From Pseudomonas asplenii (GTDB lineage: Bacteria; Pseudomonadota; Gammaproteobacteria; Pseudomonadales; Pseudomonadaceae), in contig NZ_JSYZ01000003.1 in the NCBI RefSeq assembly GCF_001293465.1, positions 405,901-469,900 of the forward strand: a stretch of 64,000 bases of DNA. Reading direction: 5' to 3'. The number at the start of each line of letters is the position of its first letter. The first letter of the stretch is position 1. Of this stretch, positions 24,415 to 35,310 are shown in pieces. A program made the position numbers and the translations under genes. The notes under the pieces are model-generated. The model ran no database searches. It saw nothing but the letters and a program-made list of their open reading frames with translations, and was not told the DNA's origin.

Positions 24415-25227
24415 TCAGTTCTGGCGAATGACCCGGGCTACGGTTGCCACATTATGGGCCAGGTGCAGCGGATTGATGGTACCGACGATAGCGCTGGCGA
24501 CACCGGGATGCCCGAACAGCAACTCGAAGCTGGCGCGTACCGGATCGACACCTGGGCTCAGGCAGGCATGACCGCTGGCCAGGGCCTTTTTTACCAGAAT
24601 CGCCTTGCCGTGGGCAGCTGCATAGTCAATGACCGCTCTTTCGGCCTGTTCGTTCAGATTGTAGGTGACCATCGCGCAATCGCCCTGCTCAAGAGATTTC
24701 AGGCCACCCTCGACGGTTTTTCCGGAAAAGCCGAAGGCGCGGATCTTGCCTTCGCGCTTGAGGCCGGCCAGGGTCTGGTAGACATCGCTCTGTTCGAGGA
24801 TTGCCAGGTCGTTGCCGTCGGAGTGGACCAGCACCAGGTCGATGAAGTCGGTTTCCAGGCGTTGCAGGCTGCGCTCCACGGAAAGACGGGTATGCCCGGC
24901 GCTGAAGTCGTGGCGCGACTGGCCAGCCTCGAATTCCTCGCCGACCTTGCTGACGATCACCCATTCATGGCGCTGCCCACGCAGCAGCGGGCCGAGGCGT
25001 TCCTCGCTACGGCCGTAGGCCGGGGCGGTGTCGATCAGGTTGATGCCCAGGTCGCGGGTCAGCTTGAGCAGTTGGCGAGCGTCCTGGTCGTCGGGGATCT
25101 GGAAGCCGCTAGGGTATTTGACGCCCTGGTCGCGGCCCAGTTTCACGGTGCCCAGGCCCAGTGGCGAGACGCTCAGGCCGGTGCTGCCCAGGGGCCGGTG
25201 CAGGTCGTGCAGGGTTGGCTGGCTCAT
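24415..25227 (-). CDS. Aldo/keto reductase
   Basis: Predicted product of 270 residues, AKR superfamily (TIM barrel). LGSTGLSVSPLGLGTVKLG opens the barrel; LGINLIDTAPAYGRSEERLG holds the catalytic Asp and Tyr; LVLVHSDGND holds the His of the tetrad; GKIRAFGFSGKT and the final GVASAIVGTINPLHL fit cofactor binding by NADPH. The substrate is unknown. Its start overlaps the stop of the FAD oxidoreductase gene by four bases, so the two are coupled. Confidence 0.88.
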   Translation of the reverse strand: MSQPTLHDLHRPLGSTGLSVSPLGLGTVKLGRDQGVKYPSGFQIPDDQDARQLLKLTRDLGINLIDTAPAYGRSEERLGPLLRGQRHEWVIVSKVGEEFEAGQSRHDFSAGHTRLSVERSLQRLETDFIDLVLVHSDGNDLAILEQSDVYQTLAGLKREGKIRAFGFSGKTVEGGLKSLEQGDCAMVTYNLNEQAERAVIDYAAAHGKAILVKKALASGHACLSPGVDPVRASFELLFGHPGVASAIVGTINPLHLAHNVATVARVIRQN

Positions 25228-26399
25228 GGCAGCAGTTGCTCCCAGGCGGTTTGCGTGAGGGGCGGGCGTGGCAGCTGCGGCAGTGCCGGCGGATGGCTCG
25301 GCTGGATAGCGTCGCGCTGCAGGCTGGCGATGACCCGGTCGGCGAAGTCCGGGGCCAGCGCCAGCTTCGTCGGCCAACCGACCAGCAGGCGCCCGTCTTC
25401 GGCGAGAAAGGCATTGTCCGGGCGGGTCAGGCCCGATTGCTGGGGTTCGGCGCGGTCGACCCGCAGGGTGGCCCAGCGGCTCTGGCTCTGGTCGATCCAG
25501 GGCAACAGGTTGTCGAGCTCCTTGCGCGCGGCGGCGATCTGTTCGGCGCTGTCGCGCGCCACACCGTCGGCTTCGGCGATATCGCCGCCGAGGTACCAGA
25601 CCCATTGGCCATCGGCCGCCGGATGGCTGGTCACGGTGATCCTTGGCTTGGGACCGCCGCCCAGGCAATGGGCGTACAGCGGCTTGAGACTCGGGCCCTT
25701 GACCAGCACCATGTGCAGCGGGCGTTTCTGCATCGCCGGCTGGCTCAGGCCCAGCGCGCCCAGCAGCTCGGCGTTGCCGGCCCCGGCACTGAGCACGATG
25801 CGCTGGGCGCGGATTTCGCGGTCATCGACGCGCAGGCCGACCAGTTGCCCGTCTTCGCGCAGCGGTTCGATTTTCTGCCCGGCGAGCAGGCCATCGCCCG
25901 CCAGTTCGGCCAGGCGTGCAATCAGGCTGGGGACGTCGACCACCAGTTCGGCCAGGCGATAGACCTTGCCCTTGAAGCGCGGGTTCTGCAGGGCCGGTGG
26001 CAACTGGTCGCCCTTGACCTGGTCGACCCGGCCGCGCACGGCCTTGCTGGCGAAGAAGCTGGTGAGGTTGCCGGCCAGGGTGCCGGGGGACCAGAGGTAA
26101 TGGGCGTCCGACAGCAGGCGTACGCCGGTGAGGTCGAGTTCACCGCTGCCGGCCAGGGCCTCGCGCCAGCGGCGCGGCATGTCGGCGATGGCTTCCGAAG
26201 CGCCGGTCAGTGCGCCATGCAGCGCGTACTTGGCGCCGCCATGGATGATGCCCTGGGACTTCACGCTCTGGCCACCGCCCAGGCTGGCGCTTTCCACCAG
26301 CACCGTCGAAAAGCCCTGGCGGCGCAGGCGCGCATTCAGCCAGAGGCCGGCGACGCCGGCGCCGACAATCAGGACATCGGTGGATATAGCGGATGGCAT
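25224..26399 (-). CDS. FAD-dependent oxidoreductase (DAO family)
   Basis: Predicted product of 391 residues. The N-terminal dinucleotide-binding motif is DVLIVGAGVAGLWLNARLRRQG, followed by the FAD-contact region GGGQSVKSQGIIHGG. RIVLSAGAGNAELL is a typical mid-protein Rossmann strand and WPTKLALAPDFADRV the C-terminal FAD region. It belongs to the D-amino acid/glycerol-3-phosphate oxidase group. No substrate is recognisable. First gene of the minus-strand set with the aldo/keto reductase. Confidence 0.86.
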   Translation of the reverse strand: MPSAISTDVLIVGAGVAGLWLNARLRRQGFSTVLVESASLGGGQSVKSQGIIHGGAKYALHGALTGASEAIADMPRRWREALAGSGELDLTGVRLLSDAHYLWSPGTLAGNLTSFFASKAVRGRVDQVKGDQLPPALQNPRFKGKVYRLAELVVDVPSLIARLAELAGDGLLAGQKIEPLREDGQLVGLRVDDREIRAQRIVLSAGAGNAELLGALGLSQPAMQKRPLHMVLVKGPSLKPLYAHCLGGGPKPRITVTSHPAADGQWVWYLGGDIAEADGVARDSAEQIAAARKELDNLLPWIDQSQSRWATLRVDRAEPQQSGLTRPDNAFLAEDGRLLVGWPTKLALAPDFADRVIASLQRDAIQPSHPPALPQLPRPPLTQTAWEQLLP

Positions 26400-26468
26400 G
26401 CAGCGACCTCGGTTGTTCTGACTAAGGCCGCAGTATACAGGTTCGCAAGAGGCGTCGACGGCCTGCCA

Positions 26469-26801
26469 TCAATGCCCGGCGGTTTTCGAGAACAGCTGGA
26501 TCACCACCACGCCGAGCACGATCAGCGCCATGCCGAGCATGGCCGGCACATCCAGCTTCTGGCCGTAGAGGAACAGCGCGGCGACGCTGACCATCACGAT
26601 GCCCATGCCGGCCCAGACCGCGTAGGCCACACCTACCGGCACCGTGCGCACCACCAGGGTGAGCATCCAGAAGGCGGTGGCATAGCCGACGATGATCAGG
26701 GCCAGGGGCAGTGGTGTGCTCAGGCCCTTGACCGCTTTCATGGAGACAGTGGCGATGACTTCGGCGCAAATGGCGATGGCGAGGTAGTAGTAGGCATTCA
26801 T
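26469..26801 (-). CDS. Small multidrug resistance (SMR) efflux protein, EmrE-like
   Basis: Predicted product of 110 residues with four membrane helices. Glu14 in CAEVIATVSMK is the proton- and drug-binding residue of EmrE. GVAYAVWAGMGIVMV is the family signature in helix 3. The usual length is 105-115. Such dimers export quaternary ammonium compounds or guanidinium. ATG 26801 has GGGAGA seven bases upstream; a longer frame upstream is unlikely. It is divergent from a LysR regulator whose palindromic site lies in the shared 110-base gap. Confidence 0.88.
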   Translation of the reverse strand: MNAYYYLAIAICAEVIATVSMKAVKGLSTPLPLALIIVGYATAFWMLTLVVRTVPVGVAYAVWAGMGIVMVSVAALFLYGQKLDVPAMLGMALIVLGVVVIQLFSKTAGH

Positions 26802-26878
26802 GAAGTGATCTCCCCTATCTTTTGGGCCTGCTGATGAGGTCGGCATTTTAGCGGTCGCCCAGATGGGGTAAAGTCATT

Positions 26879-26901
26879 ACCTATCTGTATAGAAGATAGG
26901 T
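26879..26901. promoter_or_regulatory. Palindromic LysR-type operator between the SMR and LysR genes
   Basis: ACCTATCT, 7 bases, AGATAGGT is a perfect 8-bp inverted repeat. Its centre contains ATC-N9-GAT, exactly the T-N11-A arrangement of LysR-family sites (T26884, A26896). It ends 10 bases before the regulator's ATG. Another CTATCT half-site occurs at 26815-26820, near the ribosome binding site of the SMR gene. Confidence 0.65.
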
Positions 26902-26911
26902 TGGTCCACCC

Positions 26912-27796
26912 ATGCAATGGAATCTGGAGCAGATGCGGCTGTTCGTCGAGGTCGCCGAGCGGCGTTCTTTTTCTGCAGTGGCCCGTCATCAGCGCAAGGC
27001 CCAATCGGCTGTCAGTTCGGCGATTGCCCTGCTTGAGGATGACCTCGGTGTGCTGCTGTTCGAGCGCAGCAGCGGCCGCCAGCCGCGGCTGACGGCGGCG
27101 GGGGAGTCGCTGCTGGAGGAAGCGCGCGAAGTGCTGCGTCAGTGCGAGCGCCTCAATGGGCGGGCCCTGTCGCTGATGCGGGGTCAGGAAGCCTGTCTGC
27201 GTCTGGCACAGGATGAGGCGATGCCCTACCAGTCGGTGGTCGACAGCCTGGAAGCCCTGGCCAACCGCTTTCCCAATCTCGAGGTGCAATTGACCAGCGC
27301 GGCCCAGGGCGATGTGGCGCGCAAGCTGGTGGAGCGACGTGCCGACCTGGGCCTGCTGTTCTACCACGACCAGATTCCCGAAGCCCTGGAGCGACGGGTG
27401 CTGGGCAGTATCGAGATGGTCACGGTATGCGGCGTCGGCCACCCGATGGCGGAGTTGGCACGGGTCAATTGTCAGCAACTGGCCCAGCACCGGCAGTTGC
27501 TGATGTCGACGCAGTCGAGTGTCTACCCCGGCAGCGAGGCGGCCAGCCCACAGGTCTGGCGGGCCGACAGTTTCTACGTGATGGCTGAATGGTTGATCCG
27601 CGGCCTGGGCTGGGCCTGGCTGCCGCGTCACGTGGTGCAGTATCCGACGTACCAGGGGCAGATGGTCGAGCTGGCCAGCGAGTGGACGCCGCCGGCGCTG
27701 GTCGTCGAACTGGTCTGGCGTCGCGACGAGCCCCTGGGGCCGGCAGGACGCTGGTTGGCCGAGCGTTTTGCCGAACACTTGCAGGCGATCGGCTGA
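26912..27796 (+). CDS. LysR-family transcriptional regulator
   Basis: Predicted product of 294 residues. The N-terminal winged helix-turn-helix (about 5-65) reads LRLFVEVAERRSFSAVARHQRKAQSAVSSAIALLEDDLGVLLFER, shown here only as its family pattern, in two parts: MRLFVEVAERRSFSAVA and then the recognition helix QSAVSSAIALLE. The C-terminal effector domain has RADLGLLFYHD and WLIRGLGWAWLPRHVV. It is divergent from the SMR gene and likely controls it and itself through the site just upstream. The inducer is unknown. Confidence 0.9.
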   Translation: MQWNLEQMRLFVEVAERRSFSAVARHQRKAQSAVSSAIALLEDDLGVLLFERSSGRQPRLTAAGESLLEEAREVLRQCERLNGRALSLMRGQEACLRLAQDEAMPYQSVVDSLEALANRFPNLEVQLTSAAQGDVARKLVERRADLGLLFYHDQIPEALERRVLGSIEMVTVCGVGHPMAELARVNCQQLAQHRQLLMSTQSSVYPGSEAASPQVWRADSFYVMAEWLIRGLGWAWLPRHVVQYPTYQGQMVELASEWTPPALVVELVWRRDEPLGPAGRWLAERFAEHLQAIG

Positions 27797-27818
27797 AAAC
27801 ACAGTAAACTCCGTGGCC

Positions 27819-29114
27819 ATGAATAGAACTCTCTACACCTTGCTGTTTCATCTGGGGCTGCCGCTGGTGGCCGTGCGTCTGTGGCTGCGGGCGCGCAAGG
27901 CGCCGGCCTATGCCCGACGGATCTGCGAACGTTTCGCCCGGGGGCTGCCGCCGATGCGCCCGGGCGGGATCTGGGTGCATGCGGTCTCGGTGGGCGAGAG
28001 CATTGCCGCCGCACCGATGATCCGGGCGCTGCTGGCACGCTACCCGGATTTGCCGATCACCGTGACCTGCATGACGCCTACCGGCTCGGAGCGAATCCAG
28101 GCGCTGTTCGCCAATGAGCCGCGTATCCAGCATTGCTACCTGCCCTACGACTTGCCCTGGGCGGCGGCGCGTTTCCTCGACATGGTACGCCCCCGGCTGG
28201 CGGTGATCATGGAAACCGAGCTGTGGCCCAATCACATCCACCAATGCGCCCGGCGCGGGATTCCGGTGGCCCTGGCCAATGCGCGGCTGTCGGCGCGCTC
28301 GGCCAGGGGCTATGCCCGCTTTGCCCGGTTGACCCGGCCGATGCTCGAGGAAATGAGTCTGATCGCGGTGCAGACCAAAGCCGAGGCCGAGCGTTTCCGG
28401 CAGTTGGGGGCGCGGGCCGAGTCCGTCGAGGTCACCGGTTCGATCAAATTCGACCTGAGCGTCGATCCGCAACTGCTGGTGCGGGCCGCCGAGTTGCGCG
28501 AGCAGTGGCAGGCGCAACAGCGTCCGGTGTGGATTGCCGCGAGCACTCACGAAGGCGAGGACGAGGTGATCCTGGCGGCACATCGGCAATTGCTGGGCAG
28601 TTACCCGGATGCCTTGCTGATTCTGGTGCCGCGCCACCCCGAGCGTTTCCACAGCGTCTTTGAACTCTGTCGCCAGCAGGGTTTCACGACGGTCCGGCGT
28701 TCAACCGCGGAACCGGTGGGGGCGCAGGATTCGGTGCTGCTCGGTGACACCATGGGCGAACTGCTGTTTCTCTATGCCCTGGCCGACAGTGCCTTCGTCG
28801 GCGGCAGCCTGGTGCCCAATGGCGGCCACAACCTGCTGGAGCCGGCGGCCCTGTGCAAGCCGGTCCTGAGCGGGCCGCACCTGTTCAACTTCCTCGAGAT
28901 CGCCGCGTTGATGCGCGAGGCGGGTGCGCTGCAGGAAGTCGATGATGCCGAGGGGTTGGCAGTGGCCGTGCGGAGTCTGTTCGAGCTGCCACAGGACGCC
29001 CGCCGGATGGGCGAGGCGGGGCTGAAGGTGATGCAGGCCAACCAGGGCGCGTTGCAGCGCCTGCTGGATGGGCTTGCGCGCCTGCTTGCGGGAGCAGGAT
29101 CCATCCGCGAGTAA
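27819..29114 (+). CDS. waaA: 3-deoxy-D-manno-octulosonic acid (Kdo) transferase
   Basis: Predicted product of 431 residues, GT30 family. It transfers Kdo from CMP-Kdo to the lipid IVA precursor. The N-terminal membrane-associated helix is LYTLLFHLGLPLVAVRLW. HAVSVGESIAAAPMI holds the catalytic Glu region, METELWPN is the family signature, and FVGGSLVPNGGHNLLEPA is the CMP-binding part. ATG 27819 gives the usual start. It supplies the Kdo acceptor on which WaaC works. A REP-like arm overlaps the last codons. Confidence 0.94.
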   Translation: MNRTLYTLLFHLGLPLVAVRLWLRARKAPAYARRICERFARGLPPMRPGGIWVHAVSVGESIAAAPMIRALLARYPDLPITVTCMTPTGSERIQALFANEPRIQHCYLPYDLPWAAARFLDMVRPRLAVIMETELWPNHIHQCARRGIPVALANARLSARSARGYARFARLTRPMLEEMSLIAVQTKAEAERFRQLGARAESVEVTGSIKFDLSVDPQLLVRAAELREQWQAQQRPVWIAASTHEGEDEVILAAHRQLLGSYPDALLILVPRHPERFHSVFELCRQQGFTTVRRSTAEPVGAQDSVLLGDTMGELLFLYALADSAFVGGSLVPNGGHNLLEPAALCKPVLSGPHLFNFLEIAALMREAGALQEVDDAEGLAVAVRSLFELPQDARRMGEAGLKVMQANQGALQRLLDGLARLLAGAGSIRE

Positions 29115-29156
29115 TCCTTTTAAGGCCGCCCAAGGCTTCGCGGATAAATCCGGCTG
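29103..29156. repeat. REP-like inverted pair at the waaA 3' end
   Basis: ATCCGCGA (29103-29110) and TCGCGGAT (29138-29145) are exact complements; the right arm continues into AAATCCGGCTGC, matching the repeat after hldE in inverted form. The left arm lies within the last waaA codons. It sits between converging waaA and tolC and may act as a transcript end. Confidence 0.5.
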
Positions 29157-29158
29157 CG

Positions 29159-30598
29159 TCAGCGTTGCGATGGCGCCTTGAGGTTGGCCGATGCGGCTTT
29201 CGCCAGGTCCGGCGGCAGGAAGTCCTTGTCCGGGTTGTAGTCGGCCTTCAGGTAGCGCGACAGGGCACTCAGGTCGTCCGGGCTCAAGGTGCCCGCCGCC
29301 TGCTTCAGGCGCAGGTTGTCGAGAATGTAGTCGTAGCGGGTGTTGTTGTAGTCGCGCACCGAGGTGTACAGCTGGCGCTGGGCATCGAGCACGTCGACGA
29401 TATTGCGCGTACCCACCTGGTAGCCGATCTCGGTCGCTTCCAGTGCACTCTGGTTGGAGATGATCGACTGCTTGCGGGCCTGTACCTGCTCCACGTCGGT
29501 GTTGACCGCACGATGCAGGTTGCGGGTGTTCTCCACCACCTGGCGGCGCAGGGCTTCACGCTGCTGTTCGGTCTGGCTCAGGCGCGAATAGGACTCGCGC
29601 ACCTGGGAACTGGTCAGGCCGCCGCTGTACAGCGGGATGTTCAGTTGCAGGCCGACGGTGGTCTGCTTCACCGGCCCGCCATAGTTCTGGCCCAGGGTAT
29701 TGGGGTTGGTCAGGCCGAAACCGTCGTTGTCGCCGGCCTGATACTGGGCGACGGCATCGAGGGTCGGGGCGTGGCCGGCCTTGCGCTGCTTGAGGGTTTC
29801 CTCCGCTGCGCTGACCGCGTAGTTGCTCGCCAGCAGGTTCAGGTTCTGTTTGGCCGCGGTATCGACCCAGGCCTTGGCGTCGTTCGGAGTCGGGGCCAGC
29901 ACCGGCAGGGTATGGACAATCCCCTGGATCGAGTTGTACTGACGGTTGGTCAGGGTGATCAGGGCTTCGAACGCATCCTCGACCTGGCGCTGGGCGACGA
30001 TGCGGTTGGCTCGCGAGGTGTCGTAGCTGGCCTGGGACTGCAGGACGTCGGTCTTGTCCGACAGGCCGACGTCGAAGCGTTCGTTGGACTGGTCCAGCTG
30101 GCGCTTGAACGCCGCTTCCTCGGCCTTGGTCGAGGCCAGGGTGTCCTGGGCGCGCAGCACCGCGAAATAGCGTTCGGCGCTCTGCAGGATCAGGTTCTGT
30201 TCGGTGGCCGAGAGTTGCAGCGCGGCCTGTTCGTTGACGTCCTTGGCCGCCTGGAGCTGGAACCAGCGGTCGGCGCGGAAGATCGGCTGGCTCAGGGTGG
30301 CCTGGTAGACATTGGCGCTGCGGTTGGTGGTCACCGAGGGCCGGTCGATCGAGGTGTGCACGTTATTGCTGCTGGCGCCGGCCGACAGGTTCGGCAGCAA
30401 TCCGGCCCGGGCCTGGGGCACGACTTCCTTGCGCGCGTCGTAATCGGCGCGGGCGGCGGCCAGGTCGGCGTTGTTGTCCAGGGCTTCCTGGTAGACGCTG
30501 ACCAGGTCGGTCTTGGTCGACAAGGGCGCTTCAGCTGCCCAGACCAGTCCGTTGGTCGCACAAGACACGGCCAGGGCCAGTGATAGTTTGCGCAGCAT
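29159..30598 (-). CDS. tolC: TolC-family outer membrane channel protein
   Basis: Predicted product of 479 residues with an N-terminal signal peptide (MLRKLSLALAVSCATNGLVWAAEA, cleavage probably after WAA). It has the duplicated TolC coiled-coil repeats: LVSVYQEALDNNADLAAARAD near the start and the second copy after QLNIPLYSGG, with EIGYQVGTRNIVDVLDAQRQLY near the end. It forms the trimeric outer-membrane duct for type I secretion and efflux. It is divergent from the thiC riboswitch, as in PAO1 (PA4974/PA4973). Confidence 0.9.
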   Translation of the reverse strand: MLRKLSLALAVSCATNGLVWAAEAPLSTKTDLVSVYQEALDNNADLAAARADYDARKEVVPQARAGLLPNLSAGASSNNVHTSIDRPSVTTNRSANVYQATLSQPIFRADRWFQLQAAKDVNEQAALQLSATEQNLILQSAERYFAVLRAQDTLASTKAEEAAFKRQLDQSNERFDVGLSDKTDVLQSQASYDTSRANRIVAQRQVEDAFEALITLTNRQYNSIQGIVHTLPVLAPTPNDAKAWVDTAAKQNLNLLASNYAVSAAEETLKQRKAGHAPTLDAVAQYQAGDNDGFGLTNPNTLGQNYGGPVKQTTVGLQLNIPLYSGGLTSSQVRESYSRLSQTEQQREALRRQVVENTRNLHRAVNTDVEQVQARKQSIISNQSALEATEIGYQVGTRNIVDVLDAQRQLYTSVRDYNNTRYDYILDNLRLKQAAGTLSPDDLSALSRYLKADYNPDKDFLPPDLAKAASANLKAPSQR

Positions 30599-30681
30599 GA
30601 GGCGATCCTTGGAGTAAATATTACGGTTGTAATTCGGGGCCGAGGCTAATGTGCGCCGGGCGTAGCGTCAAGCCGTAGGCG

Positions 30682-30710
30682 AGTGTAGTTGTCGTCGGGG
30701 CTCGCAACAA
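30682..30710 (-). promoter_or_regulatory. Candidate sigma-70 promoter for tolC
   Basis: On the minus strand TTGTTG (30705-30710) and TACACT (30682-30687) are separated by exactly 17 bases, 84 bases upstream of the tolC ATG. The spacing is ideal; the boxes match the consensus at 3 and 4 of 6 positions. Confidence 0.4.
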
Positions 30711-30789
30711 TCCTGCATATCGGCCATTTATCCAGACGGATACGAGGGTGGTGGCGTTATGTCGCGGTCTTGGTCTACACTCGCCGCGT

Positions 30790-32928
<2,139 letters not shown>

Positions 32929-32961
32929 CCGGGCAGCTATCGGGGCGTCCGTGAGGGCGCC

Positions 32962-33050
32962 TTCGCGGGCAAGCCACGCTCCTACAGTGCCATGTCGTAT
33001 GCAGGTCCCACGTACGACGCTGCACTGTAGGAGCGTGGCTTGCCCGCGAA
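32962..33050. repeat. REP doublet (BIME-like), 29-bp perfect arms
   Basis: The arms 32962-32990 and 33022-33050 are exact reverse complements over 29 bases, around a 31-base centre that adds another 6-bp match (GTCGTA/TACGAC). The core GTAGGAGCGTGGCTTGCC with CGCGAA is the common REP sequence of fluorescent pseudomonads. It lies between thiC and the permease gene and could stabilise or end the thiC mRNA. Confidence 0.85.
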
Positions 33051-33108
33051 TAGCCCCTCAAGCGCGCCATCGCCCTTGCAATCCATACACCTATTTTCGA
33101 GATCAGCC

Positions 33109-34401
33109 GTGAACACACCTGTCAGCACCTATTCCCCCGATCTCGCCGTCCCGCTCGACAAGCGCGTGTTCGGCGCGCGCGACCTGTTTTCCCTGTGGTT
33201 CTCCCTCGGCATCGGCCTGATGGTGCTGCAGACCGGTGCCCTGCTGGCGCCGGGGTTGGGGCTGGCCAGCTCGTTGCTGGCGATCCTGGTTGGTACGGCG
33301 GTCGGCGTACTGCTGCTGGCGGCCGTCGGTGTGATCGGCAGCGATACCGGACTGGCTTCCATGGCTGCTTTGAAACTCAGCCTCGGCCAGTATGGCGCGA
33401 GCCTGCCGGCGATCCTCAACCTGCTGCAACTGGTGGGGTGGGGCGCGTTCGAAATCATCGTCATGCGTGATGCCGCCAGCCTGCTCGGTGGCCGGGCCTT
33501 CGGCGAAGGCAGCCTGCTTGCCAATCCGTTGCTCTGGACCCTGCTGTTCGGCGCGCTGGCCACCTTGCTGGCGGTCAGCGGTCCGCTGACGTTCGTGCGC
33601 AAGATCCTGCGCAAGTGGGGTATCTGGCTGTTGCTGGCGGCGTGCCTGTGGCTGACCTGGAACCTGTTCGCCAAGGCCGACCTGGTGGCGCTGTGGGCCC
33701 AGGCCGGCGATGGTTCGATGGCGTTCGCCGTGGGTTTCGACATCGCGATTGCCATGCCGCTGTCCTGGCTGCCGCTGATCGCCGACTACTCCCGGTTCGG
33801 CAAGCGTGCGCAAGGTGTGTTCGGCGGCACCGCGCTGGGTTTCTTCATCGGCAACCTGTGGCTGATGAGCCTGGGCGTGGCCTACACCCTGGCCTTTGCG
33901 CCGAGCGGCGAGGTCAATGCCCTGCTGCTGGCCCTGGCGGGTGCCGGGATGGGGATCCCGCTGCTGCTGATCCTGCTCGACGAATCGGAAAACGCTTTCG
34001 CCGACATCCATTCGGCGGCGGTCTCCAGCGGGACCCTGCTGCCATTGAAGGTCGAGCAACTGGCCCTTGCCATCGGCGTGCTCTGCACCTTGATCGCCTG
34101 CCTGGCACCCCTGGCGCAGTACCAGAACTTCCTCCTGCTGATCGGCTCGGTGTTCGCGCCGCTGTTCGGCGTGGTGCTGGTCGACCACTTCATCCTGCGC
34201 CGGCGTGGTTGCGTCGTGGTGTCGCCAGCCTTGCGCTGGTCGGCGCTGCTGGCCTGGCTGGGGGGTATCGGCACCTACCACCTGCTGGCCAGTTTCCATC
34301 CGGAACTCGGTGCGACCCTGCCGTCGCTGCTGCTGGCAGGGCTGCTGCAACTGCTGTTGGGCAAGGTCTTCACTGCCGGGCGGGAAACCGCTCGGGCTTG
34401 A
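33109..34401 (+). CDS. cytX: CytX-type permease (probable hydroxymethylpyrimidine transporter)
   Basis: Predicted product of 430 residues with about 12 membrane segments, of the NCS1 nucleobase:cation symporter family. KRVFGARDLFSLWFSLGIGLMV opens the first segment; SWLPLIADYSRFGKRAQGVFGG and DHFILRRRG are family marks. CytX proteins are linked to thiamine genes and are predicted to import the pyrimidine precursor; here it follows thiC, but after a REP doublet. The start is GTG 33109, chosen on the short basic-acidic N-terminus. The 3' end overlaps the converging gene by 32 bases. Confidence 0.83.
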   Translation: MNTPVSTYSPDLAVPLDKRVFGARDLFSLWFSLGIGLMVLQTGALLAPGLGLASSLLAILVGTAVGVLLLAAVGVIGSDTGLASMAALKLSLGQYGASLPAILNLLQLVGWGAFEIIVMRDAASLLGGRAFGEGSLLANPLLWTLLFGALATLLAVSGPLTFVRKILRKWGIWLLLAACLWLTWNLFAKADLVALWAQAGDGSMAFAVGFDIAIAMPLSWLPLIADYSRFGKRAQGVFGGTALGFFIGNLWLMSLGVAYTLAFAPSGEVNALLLALAGAGMGIPLLLILLDESENAFADIHSAAVSSGTLLPLKVEQLALAIGVLCTLIACLAPLAQYQNFLLLIGSVFAPLFGVVLVDHFILRRRGCVVVSPALRWSALLAWLGGIGTYHLLASFHPELGATLPSLLLAGLLQLLLGKVFTAGRETARA

Positions 34402-35101
34402 GGATGCCGTTGAGGCGCGAGTAGTCGACCTTCAGGTCGATCAGGCCCATGGCGTAGGGCGCGATGGTCGTCACGTTGTACTTGAGCAGTACCCCGTCGC
34501 TGGTCAGGGCAACGTTCGGGGTGGTCTGGAAGGGCCAGGTACGAACGAAGTCCTGGTCTACGCGATTGTTGATCTGCCAGCTGTTGTGGGCGACCTTGAC
34601 CAACTTCCAGAAGGCTTCTTCCTGGCCCGGCAGCAGTATGTCCTGCAGGGTCAGGGCCTTGTGTTCCTCGCGTGACCAGTTGATGAAGCTGCGACTCGGC
34701 GTGCCCTGGGGGGTACCGTTGTCCAGGTAGCTGATCAGCTCGATGATCACCAGGCCGTCATGCTGTTCGAGTACCTTGGCTTGCAGATAGCTGCCCTGGC
34801 TGCTGGCGGAGGTGGCGAGGAACTGATCCTGGTAGGCCTTGAGCGACGTCGGCAACGGCGTGGCTTGGGTCATCTGCAGCAGGCGGCGCTCGATCAGGCT
34901 GTCCAGTTGCGGTTCGCTCGGAAAGTGCACCGTGTCGATGTTCACCAGCGGGCAGTCCGGATCGTTGCAGCCCGGCTTGACCTGTTCCCAGGCGTCGCGC
35001 TTGAACTCCAGCGGCTTCTGCGTGGCGGGTTGGAACAGACTCTGGCACGCACCGAGGGTCAGGGCGATGCAGGTCAGCGAGGCGATTTTTAGAAACGACA
35101 T
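34370..35101 (-). CDS. RsiV-like (DUF3298) lipoprotein
   Basis: Predicted product of 243 residues. The signal peptide MSFLKIASLTCIALTLGAC ends in a lipobox (LGAC), so it is a lipoprotein, probably of the outer membrane. DFVRTWPFQTTPNVALTSDGVLLKY and the YAMGLIDLKVDYSRL end resemble DUF3298/RsiV periplasmic domains, known as anti-sigma factors in Bacillus; no membrane-anchored anti-sigma part is present here, so its role is unknown. It overlaps cytX tail to tail. Confidence 0.8.
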   Translation of the reverse strand: MSFLKIASLTCIALTLGACQSLFQPATQKPLEFKRDAWEQVKPGCNDPDCPLVNIDTVHFPSEPQLDSLIERRLLQMTQATPLPTSLKAYQDQFLATSASSQGSYLQAKVLEQHDGLVIIELISYLDNGTPQGTPSRSFINWSREEHKALTLQDILLPGQEEAFWKLVKVAHNSWQINNRVDQDFVRTWPFQTTPNVALTSDGVLLKYNVTTIAPYAMGLIDLKVDYSRLNGILKPERFPARQ

Positions 35102-35310
35102 GTACGTCCTTCGTCGGCGAAAGATAGGTCAGGGAGAGCGTGCTTTGACTGTCAGCGGCGGACTCGGTTCGCCACTACGCTAATTAGAGTAGGTTTCGGT
35201 GGCAGCCGTCTATCCCGACAATGGGAAAGTGGCTGCATCAGCAGGTGTCGGCGCGTTAGGATGGCGCGAAGTCGAGGGGGAGCCTCGCCGCTACAGCAAA
35301 GAGGATCAGC

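Noticed and set aside
32962..33050. CRISPR-like repeat
   Set aside because: There are only two arms, inverted and not direct, and they match the REP type.
35145..35181. Promoter for nudF with TTGACT at 35145-35150
   Set aside because: No -10 at 16-18 bases; TACGCT is 25 bases away.
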